From: Bacteroidota bacterium | GTDB lineage: Bacteria; Bacteroidota; Ignavibacteria; SZUA-365 | Length of the DNA stretch: 64,000 nt | Assembly (NCBI GenBank): GCA_003246455.1 | Contig: QKAF01000009.1 | Coordinates: 149,395-213,394 of the forward strand | Direction: 5' to 3' | Shown here: in pieces, positions 1 through 10,013 of the stretch | Position numbering within the stretch: the stretch's first letter is position 1 | Layout: every line of letters begins with the position of its first letter | Notes under the pieces: model-generated | What the model was told of the DNA's origin: nothing | The model's input: the letters and a program-made list of their open reading frames with translations, nothing else | Databases searched by the model: none | Position numbers and translations under genes: made by a program

Positions 1-759
1 CGGATCGTCGAGGATCTTGTTGAAATCGATGTCCATGAGCGTCACGGTGGAACCGTCCACGTACGATGCGTTGGTCTCCGCGATTTTCCCGTCGACAGCG
101 ACCTGCACGACGAGCTTCATGTCGCGGAAAAACTCCTTCATCTGCTCGAAGCCTTCCTCGGCGTTCTGCCCCTCATCGTCCGCGGAGGATTCCTCTTCCA
201 CGCCCGTCTCCTCCGACTCGTCCGCGCCCTGTTCGGGTGAGCGGATCAGAAGCGTCGCGGGATTCCCGGGCGTAAATCCGAACACCACGAACTCCCCGTC
301 CGCTTCCCCTTCCCCTTCCGCTTCCATGTCCGCGCCGCCCTCGCTTTCACCGAGTTCCGGCACCGCGGCGGCGGGATCCTGGCTGATGCGGACGGCTTCG
401 ATATTGTCGAAGGCATACATCGCCGTGTAGCCCGCGGCTTCCTCCGTGTCCAGCTTTTCGTGCGAAACGTAGCGGACGCCCTTCCCGAGTTTCGCCGCGT
501 TTTCACGGACGCTCTTATCGCTGAACGGTTCCATCGAAACCGCGTCCTGTTCGGTGTCGGCGCCGCTCTCCTCCGCGGCCTGCTTCATCTGCTGGGCCAT
601 CTCCTGAAGCGGAGCCAGCATCAGCTTGTTCATCTTCACATATTCGCGGATAGTGCCGCTGCCGTCATCGTTGACCGTGACGAGAACCTGTGTTTCAATG
701 CATCCGGAAAAGGCGAAGAGCGAAGCGAGCACAATGAGAAGGTGTATCCTGATTTTCAT
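1..759 (-). CDS. Exported acidic lipoprotein, C-terminus cut by window edge
   Basis: I do not recognise the family. The 253 visible residues start at an ATG and run off the left edge. The N-terminus is a lipoprotein signal (charged start, hydrophobic stretch, lipobox ending FSGC at about residue 20), so the mature protein is probably anchored to a membrane by its N-terminal cysteine. After it comes a VTVNDDGSGT-type stretch, as in LppM-like or DUF-type lipoproteins whose first strand contains a D-x-D-G-S-G turn. A long glu/asp/gly-rich low-complexity stretch lies at about residues 140-200. It is 53 bp downstream of the acyl-CoA synthetase gene on the same strand and may be co-transcribed. Function unknown; that it is a lipoprotein is fairly sure. 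Confidence 0.75.
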   Translation of the reverse strand, partial: MKIRIHLLIVLASLFAFSGCIETQVLVTVNDDGSGTIREYVKMNKLMLAPLQEMAQQMKQAAEESGADTEQDAVSMEPFSDKSVRENAAKLGKGVRYVSHEKLDTEEAAGYTAMYAFDNIEAVRISQDPAAAVPELGESEGGADMEAEGEGEADGEFVVFGFTPGNPATLLIRSPEQGADESEETGVEEESSADDEGQNAEEGFEQMKEFFRDMKLVVQVAVDGKIAETNASYVDGSTVTLMDIDFNKILDDP

Positions 760-812
760 AACGGCTCCGAATAAGTGTGAATTGCGGCACAGACAAAGTA
801 CGAATTTCCACA

Positions 813-2546
813 TTAGTGCGTCGAATCCTCTGCGTTGACGAGGAAACGTTTGATCTTCTGCGTGGTCGTTTTTTCGAACTCCGTCTCCTTGATCTGCACG
901 CTGCGAATCTGCTTGTAGACGGGGAGGCGCCGGTTGAGTTTGTTGATTTCGCCCTGCACGAGCGTACGCACGAATTCCGGCGTCACGTCGCTGCCGTGCT
1001 CCTTTCCGTAGTCATACACGGCGTTTGCGTCCGGAACGATGAGCACGGCGATGATTTCGTCGTCGTTCGCGGCGCGGTCGCCGTAGACAACGGATTCCAG
1101 CACGAATGGAAGCTTGTTGACGTGCTCCTCGATCTCCTCGGGGAACACGTTCTCTCCGTTCCGGGCGATGATCACGTTTTTCTTTCTTCCATTGATATGC
1201 AGGAACCCGTACTCGTCGATGGAGCCGACGTCGCCGGTGTAGAACCAGCCGTCCCGGAGCACTTCCCGGGTCGCCTGCTCGTTCCGGTAGTAGCCGAGCA
1301 TCACGTTGGGACCCGACGCGGCGATCTCTCCCCGACCTTCGTGATCCGGTCTGTCGATACGCAGGCTGACGCCCGGGAGCGGGAGTCCGGCGGCTTCGTC
1401 ACGGAATTTGCGCAGACGGTTGAGCGCGAGAATCGGTGCGCTCTCCGTCAGCCCGTAGCCCTGGATGAAGTGGAAGCCGAGGGATCGGAATCCCCGCGCG
1501 ACCTCGGGATCGGGGGCCGCGCCCCCGACGATGAGGATGCGTATCGCGCCGCCGAAACGGTCGTGCACTTCCTTGAACACTTTCCGCCGCGCACCGTCGA
1601 TGCCCATGACTTCCATGACGGCGATCAGGAGCATCAGCGGCTTCATGACCGCCGCGACCAGTTTCTTTTCCGCGATGGCCTGGGTGATGCGGCGGTACAT
1701 TTTATCGAAAAGCAGCGGCACGCCGAGAATGATCGTGGGACGCACGGTGAGCATGTCGTCCGCCACGGATTTGAGCGAACGCGCGTAATGCACCGAGGCG
1801 CCCGCGACCAGCGGACAGAGGAAGCCGCAGGTGCACTCATACGTGTGATGCATCGGAAGAACGGAGAGGAAGCGGTCTGCCGGAAGTATCTCGACCATCT
1901 GCAGCATGCCGCGCAGGTTCGCGCAGATGTTTTCATGGGAGAGCATCACTCCCTTGGCGTTGCCCATCGAACCCGAGGTAAAAACGATGACGGCCATCGC
2001 GCGGGGATCGACCGACGGAAACGCGTTCGCATCCGTCGCCGGCGGCGCTCCCTCGATAAGTTCGCGCATGCTGAACAGGTTGTCGCGGCGCGCGGGGAGA
2101 TCCATGTCCACGAGAAAATCGAGTGTCCGCACCGAGAGGAGGAACCCTTCGAACATGTCGCGAAAGTTTTCGGAGAACACGGCGGCCCGGGCTTCGGAAG
2201 CGTGGAGGATCGTCAGGATCTCGTTCTCCGGCAGATTCCTGTCTATCGGGACGACGACGAAATTGAAGCACGCGGCCGCGAGGTAGGCGATACCCCACTG
2301 CACCCGGTTCTCGGAAATGACCGCGACGTGATCGCGCTCCGCCAGTCCCATCTGGCGCAGGGCGCTGCCGAAGCGCTGAACGTGCTGCAGGAGCTGGGCG
2401 TAGGTGACCTGGCGGATGGGGGTCGCGTTCAGGTCCACGAGCGCAATGCTGTCGGGACGCGTTCGCATTCCTTCCTGCAGGATTGCCTGCAGTGTCGCGA
2501 ATTCCCGAACATCGTACAGGGGGTACTCTTCCAGAGGAGTCTTCAT
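813..2546 (-). CDS. AMP-forming long-chain acyl-CoA synthetase-like protein
   Basis: A 577-residue member of the acyl-adenylate-forming (ANL) superfamily. It probably activates a fatty acid with ATP to the adenylate and then to the CoA thioester on the inner face of the membrane. The phosphate-binding loop TSGSMGNAKG lies at about residues 190-199, the adenine/substrate motif YGLTESAP at 364-371, GWFYTGD at 433-439, and the hinge GRKKNVI at 453-459. A C-terminal TTTQKIKR segment holds the expected adenylation lysine. Length matches the FadD/FAA group. The ATG is preceded by a GGAG ribosome site about 9 bases upstream. Long-chain fatty acid specificity is inferred; an aryl- or medium-chain substrate is possible. 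Confidence 0.9.
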   Translation of the reverse strand: MKTPLEEYPLYDVREFATLQAILQEGMRTRPDSIALVDLNATPIRQVTYAQLLQHVQRFGSALRQMGLAERDHVAVISENRVQWGIAYLAAACFNFVVVPIDRNLPENEILTILHASEARAAVFSENFRDMFEGFLLSVRTLDFLVDMDLPARRDNLFSMRELIEGAPPATDANAFPSVDPRAMAVIVFTSGSMGNAKGVMLSHENICANLRGMLQMVEILPADRFLSVLPMHHTYECTCGFLCPLVAGASVHYARSLKSVADDMLTVRPTIILGVPLLFDKMYRRITQAIAEKKLVAAVMKPLMLLIAVMEVMGIDGARRKVFKEVHDRFGGAIRILIVGGAAPDPEVARGFRSLGFHFIQGYGLTESAPILALNRLRKFRDEAAGLPLPGVSLRIDRPDHEGRGEIAASGPNVMLGYYRNEQATREVLRDGWFYTGDVGSIDEYGFLHINGRKKNVIIARNGENVFPEEIEEHVNKLPFVLESVVYGDRAANDDEIIAVLIVPDANAVYDYGKEHGSDVTPEFVRTLVQGEINKLNRRLPVYKQIRSVQIKETEFEKTTTQKIKRFLVNAEDSTH

Positions 2547-2693
2547 GGCGTTTTCTCCGTGGCGGATTCCTGGTTCCCGATCATGTAGTCGTAAATCCGA
2601 TAATACGAAATTAGCGAAGAATTTTCACCGGCGCGATGTCCGGCGGGAGCGAATATTCCCCGGGTGAAACCATCCCCACGGGACATCGCCGAC

Positions 2694-3509
2694 TCACAGG
2701 AACATGAGCAGCGAAAAGGCCATCACCCCCATCCCCGCGACGAGTCCGTAGATGGCGAGGTGGTGTTCCCCGTATTCGCGCGCACCCGGAAGCAGCTCGT
2801 CGAGAGAGATGAACACCATGATCCCCGCGACGGACGCGAACACGATGCCGAAAATCACGTCGCTGAAAAACTGCAGAAGGATGAAATATCCGATGACCGC
2901 GCCGACAGGCTCGGCCAGGCCCGAGGCGAATGAGAGGAGGAAGGCCCGCTTCCGGTTGTTCGTGGCGTAATACACCGGGATCGAGACCGCGATCCCCTCG
3001 GGGATGTTATGGATCGCGATCGCCACCGCGATAGGTATTCCGAGCATCGGATCCTGAACTGCGGAGAGGAAGGTCGCGAGGCCCTCCGGGAAATTGTGAA
3101 TCCCGATCGCGATCGCGGAGAACAATCCCGTCCGGTACAGACCGCTGAGGTCCTTCTGCCCGCCGTTGGCGCTGGGGATCTCTTCGATCATGTGCATCTC
3201 ATGGGGGTTCTCTCCCGACGGGACCAGCTTGTCGATGATCGCGATCAGCGCGATCCCCCCGAAAAATCCTCCGACCGTCGTCCAGCTTCCTCCGACAGGG
3301 CCGAGCGCAACCGTGAGGGAGTCCCGCGCCTTGGCGAAAATCTCCACCATCGAGACGTAGATCATCACGCCGGCGGAGAATCCCATCGTGACGGAAAGGA
3401 ATTTCGTATTGGTCCGGTTCGCGAAGAAGGCCAGCGCGCTTCCGATTCCCGTCGAAAGACCGGCAAACACCGTGAGCCCGAACGCGAAAAGAAGATGCGA
3501 GCTATCCAT
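2694..3509 (-). CDS. ZIP-family divalent metal transporter (ZupT-like)
   Basis: A 271-residue integral membrane protein of the ZIP family, which imports zinc or other divalent metals. Both metal-site helices are clear: [10 protein letters not shown] in the fourth segment and [10 protein letters not shown] in the fifth. About eight hydrophobic segments are visible, and a short non-conserved loop lies between segments three and four. I chose the ATG at 3509, which overlaps the end of the upstream cation-efflux gene by 8 bases; a GTG at 3536 is an alternative. The tight overlap with an efflux-type transporter suggests one metal-homeostasis transcript. Confidence 0.9.
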   Translation of the reverse strand: MDSSHLLFAFGLTVFAGLSTGIGSALAFFANRTNTKFLSVTMGFSAGVMIYVSMVEIFAKARDSLTVALGPVGGSWTTVGGFFGGIALIAIIDKLVPSGENPHEMHMIEEIPSANGGQKDLSGLYRTGLFSAIAIGIHNFPEGLATFLSAVQDPMLGIPIAVAIAIHNIPEGIAVSIPVYYATNNRKRAFLLSFASGLAEPVGAVIGYFILLQFFSDVIFGIVFASVAGIMVFISLDELLPGAREYGEHHLAIYGLVAGMGVMAFSLLMFL

Positions 3510-4464
3510 GATTCTCGGTTCCGTTGTTCCACGCACTCCCCATGACGCAGTCCTCGTCCTCGAATTCGATCTCGAGCGTGATATGCTCGATCGCGTTGCC
3601 GAGCAGAAGATCCTTCGCCTGTTTTTTCACCGCGATCAGTTCTTCCCTGCCGATGCCGCGGTCCACGACGATATGCGCGCTGACCACATGATGGGCGCCG
3701 TCAAGCGACCAGACGTGAAGGTGATGCACCGAGTGCACCGCGGGTATGGCACAGAGGTCCTTCTCCATGCGTTCCGCGTTGATGCTGTCGGGGACGGCCT
3801 GGAGGAAAAGCTGGATGGTCTTGTTGATGTTGACCACGACATTGTAGTACAGGATGTACGAGGCGATCAGCAGGGAGAGGATCGGGTCCAGGATCGGGAC
3901 GTGCCAGAACTGCATGACGACGCTCACGATCAGGACCGCGATCCAGCCGAGGACGTCCTCGATCATATGCCAGGACACGACACGTGCGCTCATCGACGTC
4001 CCGCGCCTCAGCCGGAACACGGCGAGGCCGTTGAGCAGCACCCCGGCGACGGCGAACCACATCATTCCCAGGGCATTCGGTTCCGCCGGATTTGCCAGCC
4101 GCGGGAGCGCCTCGAAGATGATGAATACGGAGCCTCCGATGAGCACCAGCGCGTTCAGCAGCGCACCGAGCAGGGAGAAGCGCCGGTACCCGTAGGAGAA
4201 ACGCGTGGTGCGCTCGCGCCGCGAATATCGCTCGAGCAGCCAGCTGAGACCGAGAATCAGCGCATCGCCGAAGTCATGCAGCGCGTCGGACAGGATCGCG
4301 AGACTGTTCGTCCAGATACCGCCGAGAATTTCAGCGAAGGCGAACAGGATGTTGATCCAGAAGGCGAAGCCGATGTCGCCCAGGCTGTCGTGGACATGGC
4401 CGTGCGCATGGCCATGCGCGTGACCGGATTCCGAATGATCGTTATGCCTGTGCTTGTTTCCCAT
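3502..4464 (-). CDS. Cation diffusion facilitator (CzcD/ZitB-like) zinc/cobalt efflux transporter
   Basis: A 320-residue CDF antiporter, expected to export Zn2+ (or Co2+/Cd2+) from the cytoplasm in exchange for protons. The first 26 residues are histidine-rich ([11 protein letters not shown]), a metal-binding extension. Six membrane segments follow, with the CDF metal-site motifs in TM2 (SDALHDFGD) and TM5 (HMIED), then a cytoplasmic C-terminal domain with [10 protein letters not shown]. It sits upstream of, and overlaps, the ZIP gene. Zinc is the likely substrate but this is inferred from the His-rich tail and family. Confidence 0.92.
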   Translation of the reverse strand: MGNKHRHNDHSESGHAHGHAHGHVHDSLGDIGFAFWINILFAFAEILGGIWTNSLAILSDALHDFGDALILGLSWLLERYSRRERTTRFSYGYRRFSLLGALLNALVLIGGSVFIIFEALPRLANPAEPNALGMMWFAVAGVLLNGLAVFRLRRGTSMSARVVSWHMIEDVLGWIAVLIVSVVMQFWHVPILDPILSLLIASYILYYNVVVNINKTIQLFLQAVPDSINAERMEKDLCAIPAVHSVHHLHVWSLDGAHHVVSAHIVVDRGIGREELIAVKKQAKDLLLGNAIEHITLEIEFEDEDCVMGSAWNNGTENHG

Positions 4465-4613
4465 GTAGCAGTGGTGCGCGTCCTTTCGAAAAGGTGAATC
4501 GCAGTGACCGCAATGTACGACATCCCCGCATGGGTCTCAACGCACTCACGCCGCCCTCGTTCAAACCCTCGTGCGCACCGTCATTTTGGGGCTTTACCGC
4601 TCGGACGAACCCG

Positions 4614-5489
4614 TCAGGGCGTTCCCGCGATCAACGCTGCACCGATCAGGAGCACGATGATGGCCAGTGCCTTCCGCAGCAGATCGGATTCGTGGAAAAG
4701 TCTTCCGCCGATCATGGATCCGAAAAACACCGACAGCCGCTTGATGGCGAGGACGAGCGCCACCGCGGCGAGCGCCGTCGCTTCGATCTGCGCATAGCGG
4801 TAGCCGAAGGTGAGAATCGCGACGATCAGGATCCAGCGGCCGTTTCCGCGCGCAGCGGTCCCCAGCCGGCCGGGCGTCCTCCCCGCCGCGATCGCAAAAA
4901 GCACGAAGTACCCGGCGGTAAAGACCTGCTGGAAGGCCATCATGGGAAGGGGGCGAAGATGCAGGTCGGTGAGAAGCAGCCGGTCCAGCACGGCAGTGAT
5001 GGTGAAAAGCGCCAGCGCGGCCAGGACGAGCCAGTGTCCCCGCGACGTGATGAAGATGCGCAGCGGAGCCAACGCGTCACCCTTCTTCATTTCCAGCACG
5101 TAGGTCCCCGCCAGCAGCAGCCCCATCCCGCCGATCTCGCGAAGCGACAGCGATTCTCCCAGGAACAGGTACGCGCACAGGGCGACGAGTCCCGGCGTGA
5201 GCACGAGCATCGGCAGCGCGCGGCTCAGTTCCAGATTGCGAATGGCCGACATGACCGAGAGAAACGCCAGCGCTCCGAGCAGGTTTTTCACCGCGAGCAC
5301 GGTCAGGGCCGGACCGCTGACCTGCGCAAAATCGACGGCAAAGAAAAACGGCAGTGCGATCGCCGCATTCAGCAGTGCGAGCAGCACGGAGAAATCCAGC
5401 GCCCGCATACCGAGCAGGGCCTTCTTTTCGGTAATCGAGGCCGCGGCGGAAAGCAGAGCCGAGGCAAATGCGAGCAGCATCCAGTTCAT
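4614..5489 (-). CDS. EamA/DMT-superfamily membrane transporter
   Basis: About 291 residues with ten hydrophobic segments arranged as two homologous halves of five, the layout of EamA (drug/metabolite) transporters. The second half begins near an RGHWLVLAAL segment and the protein ends GAALIAGTP. The start is the ATG at 5489, one base after the TGA of the TonB receptor gene. Longer readings upstream only run inside that gene in another frame. This spacing suggests translational coupling with the receptor, so the two may handle the same compound or its precursor. The substrate is not visible in the sequence. Confidence 0.8.
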   Translation of the reverse strand: MNWMLLAFASALLSAAASITEKKALLGMRALDFSVLLALLNAAIALPFFFAVDFAQVSGPALTVLAVKNLLGALAFLSVMSAIRNLELSRALPMLVLTPGLVALCAYLFLGESLSLREIGGMGLLLAGTYVLEMKKGDALAPLRIFITSRGHWLVLAALALFTITAVLDRLLLTDLHLRPLPMMAFQQVFTAGYFVLFAIAAGRTPGRLGTAARGNGRWILIVAILTFGYRYAQIEATALAAVALVLAIKRLSVFFGSMIGGRLFHESDLLRKALAIIVLLIGAALIAGTP

Positions 5490-5490
5490 A

Positions 5491-7779
5491 TCAGAAGAGC
5501 AGTTGCAGCCGGAAAAACATGTTCCTCCCGGGTTCCGCGGCGACAATACCCCGCAGCGTCGAAAGATGACGGCGCCAGGCGCGATCGAAAACATTCTCTA
5601 CTCCCGCGGAGAGTGCCGCATCGAGTCCCGCGAAATGGAACGTGCGGCTCTGCAGTCGGACGTGCATGATCGCATATCCGGGCGTGCGGTCCTCTCCCGG
5701 CGCCACCGCGTCCTGATCCGCCGCTGCATCGAGGGCCAGGTCTGCCGAGAAGAAGCCCGAGACCGGAACCCGCAGACCGATGCGTCCGCTGAGCGGCGGC
5801 ATCTGCGGGAGATCGGCGTCGGTTTCGGTGTCGCGCCCCCGTACATACGACGCGCTGCCGTAGAGGACCAGCGAGGAGAAGGGGTTGTATTCGACGACAA
5901 GCTCGCCGCCCTGCAGCAGCGCGGTGCCGACATTCGTTTTCACATACAGCGTATCGCTGCGTCTTTCGTCCACGACGAGATCATGCATCGCATTGACGAA
6001 GGCATTGACCCGCACCGTCACCCGGTCGGCATGCAGCCGGAGTCCCAGGTCGGCGACACTCCCCTTCTCGGCGGCAAGCCCCACGTCGCCGAGATACGTT
6101 GCTCCTCCGAGTTCGATATACTGAAAACGCTCCTCGAGCGAGGGTGCCCGGTAGGAACGCGAGACGTTGAGCGTTGCATCCAGCTGCGGCAGGAGACGGA
6201 AGAGAACGCCCGCGTGCGCGCTCCAGGAGACTTCGTCCGACTGCTGTGCAGTCCAGCGCAGGGTGCGGTTTGCCGGAGCGTCGTTCCTTATGCCGTTGCT
6301 CTCGATGTACAGGAGGTCGTACGCTTCGTCGTTTTCCACGTGGATCTGATCGGCACGCGCACCGAGCGTCAGCCGCAGCCTGTCTCCGGGGAGCGCCCAC
6401 TCATCCTGGGCGAACAGTCCGAGACTGCGGAAACGGGCCCGCGGAAGCGGGAGGTCGGCAATGACCATCCCGTTGGCCCGCACTTCACGGAGACGACGTC
6501 CATCGTATTCCCGCTGCCAGGCGTCCGCGCCCGCAACGAGGTGGTGCGCTCCGAACGACCAGTTCCCCTGCAGGAGGGCGGCGTTCATCGTGTGTTCAGC
6601 GGAGGGGCGCAGCACGGCCGCAGGACTCGGAATCAGCTCCACGTTCCGGTCGATGCGCTGGTGCGTCACGCGCAGCGAAAGCCGTTCGAGCGCATCGCTC
6701 ACTCCGTTCATGCGCCATTCGCCCTGCACCATTTCCCGGCGTTCATCCGGATACCGTGCCGATGCCTGGGCGGGAAAGGAAGCGCCTCCGGGGATGCCGA
6801 CATCCTGCGCGTCGAACAGCTGATAGCGCGCGCGCAGTTCGCCGCCCGCCGGGAGCCTGACGCCGGCGCCGGCGGAGATGCCGCGGTCATGGAACCGGCT
6901 GTCCCGAAGGATCCCATCCGGGGTCTGCGCGTCGCGTGCGGCGCGCATCGTGCCGCGTACGTGCAGGAACCATGTGTCATCCTCCGCGTCGATCCCCAGC
7001 GAACCCATGCTGCCGTCGTTGACACTGCTGTAGCTGCTGGCAAGCGATCCGCGCATCCGGAAGCCGTCGCCGAACTGCCCGTCGCGCGTCACGACATTGA
7101 CGACCCCTCCGGTGGCACCGGTGCCGTAGAGCGTCGATGCCGCGCCGCGGATGACTTCGATCCGGTCGATATCGCTGACGTCGATCATCGAGAGTCCCGC
7201 GGCATGGTTTGTCGCGGTTTCAATGCGCGTGCCGTCGACCAGCGTGACCACGTTCGCGCGGCTGAGACCGCGGATGCTCACGTCCGTCCCCCATACGCCG
7301 TCGCGCACGAGCGTGATCCCGGGAGTTGCATCCAGGGCGTCCGGAACGCTGACGGGGGCGAATCGTTCCATTTCGGTCGCATCGACAACGGTCAGCGGTT
7401 GCGGAATATTCCGCAGCAGTTCCTGCGAACGCGTCGCGCTCACCGTGACCGCGCCGAGATCGACAGGACTTTCTTCGAGCGTGATCCGGACCTCGGCTTC
7501 CCCGTCAGCTTCCGCGTGCACTTTCGTGAGCGCGGGCAGAAAGCCGAGATGCGTCGCACGCAGCGTGATTTCCCCACGTGAAGCCACACGGAGATGGAAA
7601 CGGCCGTCGCGGTCGGCAACGGCGCCGAACTGTGTTCCGATCACCTGGATATGGGCGCCGCCGAGCGGCGCTCCATCGACGCGAACGACAGATCCGCTGA
7701 TCCGGCTGGTCTGCGCTGACAGGAGCATCGGGAAAATTGGGAGAAAAAGCAGGAGGGCGATTGATCGGGGGCGAAACAT
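5491..7779 (-). CDS. TonB-dependent outer-membrane receptor
   Basis: A 762-residue outer-membrane receptor taking up a ligand with energy from TonB. Order: signal peptide (about residues 1-23), a carboxypeptidase-regulatory-like beta domain typical of Bacteroidota-group receptors (RISGSVVRVDGAPLGGA to the VTLEES region), a plug domain with VTVSATRSQELL and IEVIRGAASTLYGTGATGG, and a C-terminal 22-strand-type barrel ending in an aromatic residue (MFFRLQLLF). The ATG at 7779 follows an AAAGGATG ribosome site, so I prefer it to the upstream start. No SusD-like partner is present. Siderophore, haem, metal and vitamin receptors share this layout, so the ligand remains open. Confidence 0.92.
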   Translation of the reverse strand: MFRPRSIALLLFLPIFPMLLSAQTSRISGSVVRVDGAPLGGAHIQVIGTQFGAVADRDGRFHLRVASRGEITLRATHLGFLPALTKVHAEADGEAEVRITLEESPVDLGAVTVSATRSQELLRNIPQPLTVVDATEMERFAPVSVPDALDATPGITLVRDGVWGTDVSIRGLSRANVVTLVDGTRIETATNHAAGLSMIDVSDIDRIEVIRGAASTLYGTGATGGVVNVVTRDGQFGDGFRMRGSLASSYSSVNDGSMGSLGIDAEDDTWFLHVRGTMRAARDAQTPDGILRDSRFHDRGISAGAGVRLPAGGELRARYQLFDAQDVGIPGGASFPAQASARYPDERREMVQGEWRMNGVSDALERLSLRVTHQRIDRNVELIPSPAAVLRPSAEHTMNAALLQGNWSFGAHHLVAGADAWQREYDGRRLREVRANGMVIADLPLPRARFRSLGLFAQDEWALPGDRLRLTLGARADQIHVENDEAYDLLYIESNGIRNDAPANRTLRWTAQQSDEVSWSAHAGVLFRLLPQLDATLNVSRSYRAPSLEERFQYIELGGATYLGDVGLAAEKGSVADLGLRLHADRVTVRVNAFVNAMHDLVVDERRSDTLYVKTNVGTALLQGGELVVEYNPFSSLVLYGSASYVRGRDTETDADLPQMPPLSGRIGLRVPVSGFFSADLALDAAADQDAVAPGEDRTPGYAIMHVRLQSRTFHFAGLDAALSAGVENVFDRAWRRHLSTLRGIVAAEPGRNMFFRLQLLF

Positions 7780-7954
7780 GAAATCATCCTTTGAAGCCGG
7801 CATACTTCAGCCGGTACGTACTGCAAAATACGGCGTTCCGGAATCATACCCAATCCCTGCGACGCCGGCGGAAGACCGCGCGCTCCTGCAGGGATCAGCG
7901 AGGGACGAACGCACTTACACCGCCGCAGCCACGCGGAGCGAAGCGGAAAATGAA

Positions 7955-8011
7955 AGAGGCACAACCGGCCGGCGGCGGAACGCTCTCCGCACGCGGCACG
8001 GTTGTGCCTCT
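7955..8011 (-). terminator. Rho-independent-type terminator after the M28 peptidase gene
   Basis: A perfect 13-base inverted repeat (AGAGGCACAACCG at 7955-7967 and its complement at 7999-8011) lies 22 bases past the stop of the peptidase gene. On the minus strand it is followed by TTTCATTTTCC. The 31-base loop is itself GC-rich and can fold. Confidence 0.7.
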
Positions 8012-8032
8012 GCAAACGGGTATGGAGTCGCG

Positions 8033-9811
8033 TTATTTCTCGACGAGCGCGACAGTCAGGGTCACGGAATCCTCGCCGCGAAGAACAACGACAGGGACAT
8101 CCTCTCCCGGGGCATGACGGCTGAGCGCGGTCATGTAGTCGTAGATGTTGCGCACTTCGGTTTCGCCGAACTTCGTGATGATATCTCCTTCCTTCATGCC
8201 GGCCTTGTCCGCCGGACTGCCCGGGCTGGTGCCGTTGATGCGGAAGCCCTTGGGATTCTCCGAGTAATCAGGGATGGTCCCGACGTATACGTTGAATCGC
8301 GCGACCTTCTGGTCCTCTTTCTTCACGACCTTGGTAAAGGGAATTTCATCGAGCGCATCGACGTCGTCGATGATCTCTGCCACGTAGCGCGTGACCGTTT
8401 CCTCGCCCGAATAGTCGATCTTGTCCGCATCGTCGCTCGGACGATGGTAATCGGTGTGCAGTCCGGTAAAGAAGAACAGCACCGGGATTCCCTTGGTGTA
8501 GAACGACGAGTGGTCGCTCGAGCCCTGACCGTCTTCGATCAGCGCGAGAGTGAATTTCTCCGTGTCGTTGTCTTTCTCGACGATGTCCTTCCACACCGGG
8601 GAGGTGCCGATGCCCTGCACGTTGAGCTGGCGGGTGCTGTCCGGCAGACGACCGATCATGTCGAGATTGAACATCGCCCGGATCTTCGTCAGCGGAACCG
8701 TCGGTTTATCCACCCAGTGGCCCGACCCGAGCAATCCCATTTCTTCGCCGCTGAAGGCCATGAAGATCATGCCGTGCCGCGTGGGATGTTCCGCGTACCA
8801 CTGTGCGAGTTCGAGCATCCCCGCCGTGCCGGATGCGTTGTCGTCCGCGCCGTTGTGGATCATGGGCGTCTCGCCGCGGTAGAGGCTTCCTTCCTGGCCC
8901 CACCCGAGGTGATCGTAATGCGCCCCGACGACGAAGTAGTCCGCGCTTCCCGTTCCGTCGCGCATCGCGAGCACGTTGCGCGTGTTTTTCCGCACGAGAG
9001 ACACCTGGAAATGCCCGACGACCTCAAGCTCGATCCCTGCCTGGTCCATCCGGGCCGCTCCGGGATCGATGATGCTGGCGCCGACGCCAGCGGCGTCGAA
9101 CAGGCGCCGCGCAGCTTCGATGTGGATCTTCCCGACGGGAATGCCGGCATCGCTCGGGGATCGGTCGTAATGGAATGCGGTGACCTCGCGTTCTTCGTCG
9201 TGAATGATCAGCAGAGCCGCTGCACCGTGCTCACGGGCGGTGAGCGCTTTCGCGCGTGCCGTGGCAAGCATCGGGACGCTCCCGTGGGGGTTCACGCTTT
9301 CCGGATACCCGGCACGGACCACCACGACGCGGCCGGTGACATCGAGGCCTTCGTAATCGTTGCTTTCACCCGAGGGATCCGAGATGCCGTATCCCGCGAA
9401 AATGATGCGTCCGCGAAAATCTCCGGACGTCGAAAACGTGTAGGGAAGAAACTGTCCTTCTTCCACCGGGATTTCCCCGCCGTCCATCACCGCGGCGAGC
9501 GAATTGTTCGCGGTCTCGGCACCCGTGATCACCTCGAAGGTCTGAAAATACGTGCCGTTATCACCGGCAGGTTTCAGGCCGTAGCGTCTGAACTCCCGCG
9601 CGATGTATTCCGCGGCGAGATCGATCGAGGACGTTCCCGTGCCGCGTCCTTCAAGTTCGTCGGACGCAAGCCACGTGATATGCGAGCGCAGCTCATCGGC
9701 GGTAATGTTGGTGACGGAGTTCGACGGGACGGCAGGCAGGACAGCCAGCTTCTGCGCCTGGAGCGGCATGGCGAGCAGGAGCAGCGGGAGGAGCAATCCA
9801 ATACGTTTCAT
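8033..9811 (-). CDS. Secreted M28-family metallopeptidase with PA and PDZ domains
   Basis: A 592-residue exported aminopeptidase-like enzyme. A signal peptide (MKRIGLLLPLLLLAMPLQA) is followed by an N-terminal segment with LASDELEGRGTG and a protease-associated insert with FAGYGISDP and an HGAAALLIIHD stretch. Then comes the di-zinc peptidase core: GAHYDHLG, NGADDNASG, FSGEEMGLLGS and the later DHSSF histidine. These supply the expected His, Asp, Glu-Glu and His ligands. A C-terminal PDZ domain (GSPADKAGMKEGDIITKFGE) ends the protein. It probably trims peptides outside the inner membrane; the PDZ domain suggests recognition of C-termini. It stands as a single gene with its own terminator. Confidence 0.93.
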   Translation of the reverse strand: MKRIGLLLPLLLLAMPLQAQKLAVLPAVPSNSVTNITADELRSHITWLASDELEGRGTGTSSIDLAAEYIAREFRRYGLKPAGDNGTYFQTFEVITGAETANNSLAAVMDGGEIPVEEGQFLPYTFSTSGDFRGRIIFAGYGISDPSGESNDYEGLDVTGRVVVVRAGYPESVNPHGSVPMLATARAKALTAREHGAAALLIIHDEEREVTAFHYDRSPSDAGIPVGKIHIEAARRLFDAAGVGASIIDPGAARMDQAGIELEVVGHFQVSLVRKNTRNVLAMRDGTGSADYFVVGAHYDHLGWGQEGSLYRGETPMIHNGADDNASGTAGMLELAQWYAEHPTRHGMIFMAFSGEEMGLLGSGHWVDKPTVPLTKIRAMFNLDMIGRLPDSTRQLNVQGIGTSPVWKDIVEKDNDTEKFTLALIEDGQGSSDHSSFYTKGIPVLFFFTGLHTDYHRPSDDADKIDYSGEETVTRYVAEIIDDVDALDEIPFTKVVKKEDQKVARFNVYVGTIPDYSENPKGFRINGTSPGSPADKAGMKEGDIITKFGETEVRNIYDYMTALSRHAPGEDVPVVVLRGEDSVTLTVALVEK

Positions 9812-10013
9812 ATGCGAATCATCCGGGCTGAAAAGAAAATTGTCAGAAACACAAAAAAAACTTCACCAGGAACAAGATAGTTCCTCGAGGTATCGCCACG
9901 CAATGGCGGGGGGATTCCGGGAACACCCGCGCCCTGTTTTTCCATGCTGATTTCTTTATATTGATCGCATTCTCAACATGACGTTCTCATCCATCCAATT
10001 TCGGAGGTTTGGT

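Noticed and set aside
777-2588. A 603-codon plus-strand frame opposite the acyl-CoA synthetase
   Set aside because: The minus strand encodes a full adenylation enzyme with all motifs; the plus frame is Arg/His/Glu-rich without a domain.
7780-8030. A cobalamin or TPP riboswitch before the TonB receptor
   Set aside because: A TonB gene prompted the search, but I could not find the conserved core bases of either class; the region is explained by the terminator at 7955-8011.
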